A stretch of DNA of 64,000 bases, taken from NCBI RefSeq assembly GCF_000685035.1, contig NZ_BAYB01000007.1, forward strand, positions 62,001-126,000. Reading direction: 5' to 3'. This DNA is from Paraburkholderia ferrariae NBRC 106233. Lineage in GTDB: Bacteria > Pseudomonadota > Gammaproteobacteria > Burkholderiales > Burkholderiaceae. The notes below the pieces were generated by a model. That model ran no database searches. It saw only the letters and a program-made list of their open reading frames with translations, and was not told where the DNA came from. Below are positions 61,324-64,000 of the stretch, piece by piece; the stretch's first letter is position 1; every line of letters begins with the position of its first letter. Both the position numbers and the translations under genes were made by a program.

Positions 61324-62365
61324 GGACCATCTCCTCATGCGAGGCGAAACGGGAGAAGAGACAACGGGTCTGGTAGCGCCCATTCCCGGCGCCGAGCACT
61401 TCGCGGATTTCGACCGGGCCACGCACTGCACCCTGGCGCTCGGCGTGCACGAAGAACCGGAATGTGGAGGCGATCTTCTGGCGCAGGTCGTCGATGGAGA
61501 GGAGCCGGCCTTCGTCGCTCATCCGGATCAGCGATTCCAGTCGGGCGGGCGCGGTGTCGGAAGAGTCGGCGTGGAACGAGACGATGGAGCCGGGATGTCC
61601 GGTGTTCAGCGCTTCCATCAGGTCGAAAGCCTCGGCACCACGGACCTCACCGACGATGATCCGGTCCGGGCGCACGCGCAGCGAAAAGCGCACGAGGTCG
61701 CGGATTGTGATGCCGAGATTGGTTTCGAACGCAACGTGATTGGGCGTATGCACCTGCAGCTCAGCCGTGTCCTCGATCGTGACGACGCGATCTTCCTCCG
61801 GCACGGCATCGATCATCGCGTTGAGCAGTGTGGTCTTGCCGGAAGAGGTTCCGCCTGAGAACGCGACATTGATGCGCTCGCGCATGACCCATTCGAAGAA
61901 CTCGCGCAGCGCAGCGCCACCCGTAGCCAGACGCTCCAGCAGCGCGGCATGGCGGCGGCGCGCGGTGAGCGGTGACGCACCTCGAAGCACCTCGAACGCG
62001 CCGCTGCGCTCATAGTCGGCAAGGCCGATACGTCGACGCGAATGCTTTCTGATCGACATCATGTCGCCGTGTACGGCAACCGGATGACGGGCGGCAGCGA
62101 GGCGCAGGCCAGGCAGGCGCGCGTCGAGCAGCGGCGTCTGCGGCTTCGCATTGACGTTCGCGAGGATCGTGATGGCGCGGTCGAGCGCATCGGGATCGAG
62201 CTTGCACCCGGCGACGTATGTGACGCTCCCGTTGCGCTCGACGAAGATCGCGTCGGCGCGGTTGACCATGATTTCCTGCACGTCGGGATCCGCGAGCATC
62301 GGTTGCAGCGGACAGAGGTAGTCGTTCAGTACCTCGATCGCGTATTCGTAGGTGAGCCGGCTCAT
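61316..62365 (-). CDS. virB11: VirB11/TrbB type IV secretion traffic ATPase
   Basis: The ATG at 62365 overlaps the VirB1 stop; 349 aa. Walker A GGTSSGKTTLL is near 171, the Asp box near TIEDTAELQV, Walker B in RPDRIIVGEVRGAEAFDLM, and the His box ALNTGHPGSIVSFHADS. This is a hexameric ATPase that works with VirB4. Its place near the start of the operon follows trb order (trbB first). Confidence 0.95.
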   Translation of the reverse strand: MSRLTYEYAIEVLNDYLCPLQPMLADPDVQEIMVNRADAIFVERNGSVTYVAGCKLDPDALDRAITILANVNAKPQTPLLDARLPGLRLAAARHPVAVHGDMMSIRKHSRRRIGLADYERSGAFEVLRGASPLTARRRHAALLERLATGGAALREFFEWVMRERINVAFSGGTSSGKTTLLNAMIDAVPEEDRVVTIEDTAELQVHTPNHVAFETNLGITIRDLVRFSLRVRPDRIIVGEVRGAEAFDLMEALNTGHPGSIVSFHADSSDTAPARLESLIRMSDEGRLLSIDDLRQKIASTFRFFVHAERQGAVRGPVEIREVLGAGNGRYQTRCLFSRFASHEEMVHA

Positions 62366-62895
62366 CGAATGCGTCCCCATGTGAGAGGCTGGAACAGCTT
62401 CGTGATCAGCCCGGAAGCCGGCGCACCTTGCTGAACGACCGTGGGATCGGACGATGCAGAAGGCAGGTGTGAGGCCGCCGTGTTGAGTGCCCGATACACG
62501 CGGCGCGCGTACGCGATGCGCTTCTCGTGCGCCCCGGCGTTGTAGGCGCCCACGGCGTCCCAGTTCACGCCGAGTCGGTGAAGATTCTGCGACAGGATCC
62601 ATGCGCCGACATAGGCGTTGGTGCAGCCGTCGTGAAGATCGGCACGCGAGATGTCAAAGCGCGAGAGCGTCGCCAGCCACCGGCTGTTGATCTGCATCAG
62701 GCCGATATCGGTGCTGCCGTCGGCATTCAGATGGACGACGTTCGCGTGCTGTCCGGACTCGACGGTGACAATCGCGCGGACGAGCGGCACGTTCACGTGA
62801 TGAAAGCGCGCGGCGTCATCGATGCAGTCGGCCCGGCAACTGAACGTCAGCCCGGACATCACTGCACCCACCAGAACGATCCACACACACCTCAC
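62362..62895 (-). CDS. virB1: VirB1-type lytic transglycosylase
   Basis: The 177-aa protein has a signal peptide to about residue 22 and a lysozyme-like domain. The catalytic Glu46 is in IVTVESGQH, and GSTDIGLMQINSRW and AVGAYNAGAHEKR match the SLT family. It opens the peptidoglycan for T4SS assembly. As the first gene of the transfer operon it lies next to the non-coding region that leads to the relaxase. Confidence 0.93.
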   Translation of the reverse strand: MRCVWIVLVGAVMSGLTFSCRADCIDDAARFHHVNVPLVRAIVTVESGQHANVVHLNADGSTDIGLMQINSRWLATLSRFDISRADLHDGCTNAYVGAWILSQNLHRLGVNWDAVGAYNAGAHEKRIAYARRVYRALNTAASHLPSASSDPTVVQQGAPASGLITKLFQPLTWGRIR

Positions 62896-63540
62896 CGTTG
62901 ATCTCCGTTGTTGCCAATCCCCACGTCGCGCCGATGATCACGAAAACCAGAAAAAGAGCCTGCCGGACGCGGGGAGCATCCCGGCAGGCCAACAGCGCGC
63001 GTCGGCCCAGGGGGAGCGGACCGACGGGTTCACTGTAGGCAGCGATGGCGCGCGGAGTGGCCGGATACCTGCCCGCGTGTGCGTCCGGGCCGGCAGGTTT
63101 TTGCGGACTGCCTGGTCGCCAGGTCGTTGCCAGGACAGACTGTCCAGCGCGATACAAAGGCGTTGGCGGAAGGCTGCAAAGGCAAGGGGAACAAAGGGCG
63201 ACGAAAAGGGAAGGGCCTTATCCAAAGGCCGCGGGTGAAGCTTGGGATGAGTCGCTTCACCCGCTGAAAGGCGCAAAGGGTGAAGGGTAAAAAAGGCGCT
63301 TGCAGCAAGGGAGAAAAACGCCGCGGCGCACGCCGGGAAAGGTCGGAAAGGGCCAGGAAGGGACAGCGTGGCCGACCGAGATTTCCGGTCTCCGCGCGTT
63401 CGACATGACTGCATGCGACGTCCGCTTGCCGTGCAGTTATTTTGGACCGGGAGTGAGGGCGACTGCGTACTGTGGGGACAGTCGAGCGAGGCACTGCGCA
63501 CGCCGCGCAGCCCAATTGCACTTATCTCCTGCGAGCCCAC
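62896..63540. promoter_or_regulatory. 645-base non-coding region between the virB operon and the relaxase (candidate oriT and divergent promoters)
   Basis: No gene can be supported here. The region separates a minus-strand operon from a plus-strand relaxase gene, so it should hold both promoters. It includes a perfect inverted repeat at 63231-63264 and a purine-rich tract on the plus strand (about 63176-63360). Both are features often seen at transfer origins. Confidence 0.5.
63231..63264. repeat. Perfect 11-base inverted repeat near the relaxase gene
   Basis: GCGGGTGAAGC (63231-63241) and GCTTCACCCGC (63254-63264) are exact arms with a 12-base spacer. It lies 277 bases before the relaxase start. 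It could be a relaxase recognition hairpin, a terminator or an operator. Confidence 0.6.
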
Positions 63541-64000
63541 ATGGCACTCAGTACCGCCCTGACCTGGCTGGGACGCGCTTCAGCGGCCTCCACGAGGCTC
63601 TCCCAGCCAGCGTTGCCTGCTGCACCCGTCGCCGCTCCGACACCGCGGCGCTCGCAGCCGTCTGCGCAGCATCTGCCAGTGCTCGCGTCCGGTGAGCTCC
63701 TTGTGCGAACCGGCATGCAGGGCACAGTGCGCAGTATCGGAAGCAGCCTGGGCCTGTCGGCGCAGAGTGAACGGAGGGACGTCGAGCCGCTGATCCAGCA
63801 ACTCGCCGAATTCGTGCAGCTATTGCCCGCATCGGAATCCCATCATCATGCACAGCCCGGTGGCCTGCTGATCCATCTGCTCGAGGTGGCACGGTCTGCG
63901 CTGCATTTCCGCGAAGGCTACCGGCTGCCACTCGGCGCCAGTCCCGAGGACCAGATGCAGCACGGCGCGCGCTGCAGTTATGCCGTGCTGGTCGCCGCGC
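63541..64000 (+). CDS. MobH/TraI_2 relaxase, N-terminal part (cut by window edge)
   Basis: The frame from the ATG at 63541 stays open for 153 codons to the window end. LPVLASGELLVRTGMQGTVR, LGLSAQSERRDVEPLIQQLA, the motif QLLPASESHHHAQPGGLLIH and EVARSALHFREGYRLP fit the TraI_2 domain of MobH relaxases of SPI-7/ICEclc elements, with the HHH block as part of the 3H/HD-type motif. It nicks oriT and carries the DNA into the T4SS. The full protein should be 600-1000 aa. The ribosome-binding site is weak. Confidence 0.88.
   Translation, partial: MALSTALTWLGRASAASTRLSQPALPAAPVAAPTPRRSQPSAQHLPVLASGELLVRTGMQGTVRSIGSSLGLSAQSERRDVEPLIQQLAEFVQLLPASESHHHAQPGGLLIHLLEVARSALHFREGYRLPLGASPEDQMQHGARCSYAVLVAA

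Noticed and set aside
1-64000. CRISPR arrays and rRNA operons
   Set aside because: No regularly spaced identical repeats and no rRNA-like stretches were found by reading both strands.

Overview
The window looks like a high-GC betaproteobacterial replicon of the Burkholderia sensu lato type (Paraburkholderia, Caballeronia or Burkholderia). Reasons are the Burkholderia-style porin, the dense LysR/MarR regulation of small-molecule catabolism, the strong G/C third-position bias and the gene families present. Species cannot be fixed from sequence alone. No rRNA, tRNA or CRISPR array was seen.

Region 1 (1-12.5 kb) is a compact catabolic and uptake island. A MarR regulator (cut by the left edge), a porin and an SsuABC/TauABC-type ABC importer lie on the minus strand. 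Upstream of them is a four-gene minus-strand operon: an ACS-type MFS transporter, a 4,5-dihydroxyphthalate-decarboxylase-like protein, an aldehyde dehydrogenase and a thiamine-diphosphate enzyme of the benzoylformate-decarboxylase type. A Cache-domain chemoreceptor is transcribed divergently. The ten-base palindrome TAGA-NN-TCTA occurs upstream of both operons and suggests one shared operator. The likely logic is outer-membrane entry, two inner-membrane importers, 2-keto-acid decarboxylation to an aldehyde, oxidation to an acid, and chemotaxis to the substrate, which is unknown.

Region 2 (12.5-19 kb) is a boundary zone: decayed fragments of etfB and of an MFS gene, two LysR regulators (one ArgP-like), an SSS/APC-type transporter, a fatty-acid desaturase and about 500 bases without a recognisable gene.

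Region 3 (about 19-64 kb, open at the right edge) is a large integrative and conjugative element or related plasmid-like island. Its maintenance module is of the ICEclc/PFGI-1/SPI-7 kind: XRE and AlpA-like regulators, ParA, ParB, DUF2857, a winged-helix protein, STY4528-like and PFL_4669-like proteins, DUF3158, SSB, two DNA methyltransferases, a broken PAPS-reductase-like gene and TopB, mostly joined by ATGA overlaps. A fluid middle section on the minus strand follows: a TraB nitrilase-like membrane protein, a frameshifted IS110/IS1111 element, DUF3085, a SNF2-type helicase, a DUF6094-like methylase, DUF3275, an ArdB/KlcA antirestriction protein, a metal-dependent TIM-barrel protein, a tandem DUF6878-like protein and a DUF3577/STY4534 protein. 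Many of these short transcripts carry a GC-rich hairpin just before the start codon. A ParDE toxin-antitoxin pair and an ACT protein run the other way.

The transfer module (51.7-62.9 kb, minus strand) is a complete P-type VirB/Trb system in the order VirB1-B11-B2-B3-B4-B5-orf-B6-B8-B9-B10-B9-like lipoprotein. Beyond a 645-base candidate oriT/promoter region, a MobH/TraI_2 relaxase starts at the right edge. An ICEclc-like core and relaxase joined to a VirB/Trb apparatus is a mosaic. Highlights are a cluster of GTTACCC(C)GGGTAAC palindromes in the replication genes, an in-frame amber codon in the PAPS-reductase-like gene, two recognisable reading frames over the tail of the C5 methyltransferase, the hairpin leaders, and a VirB4 whose Walker B aspartate is replaced by proline.
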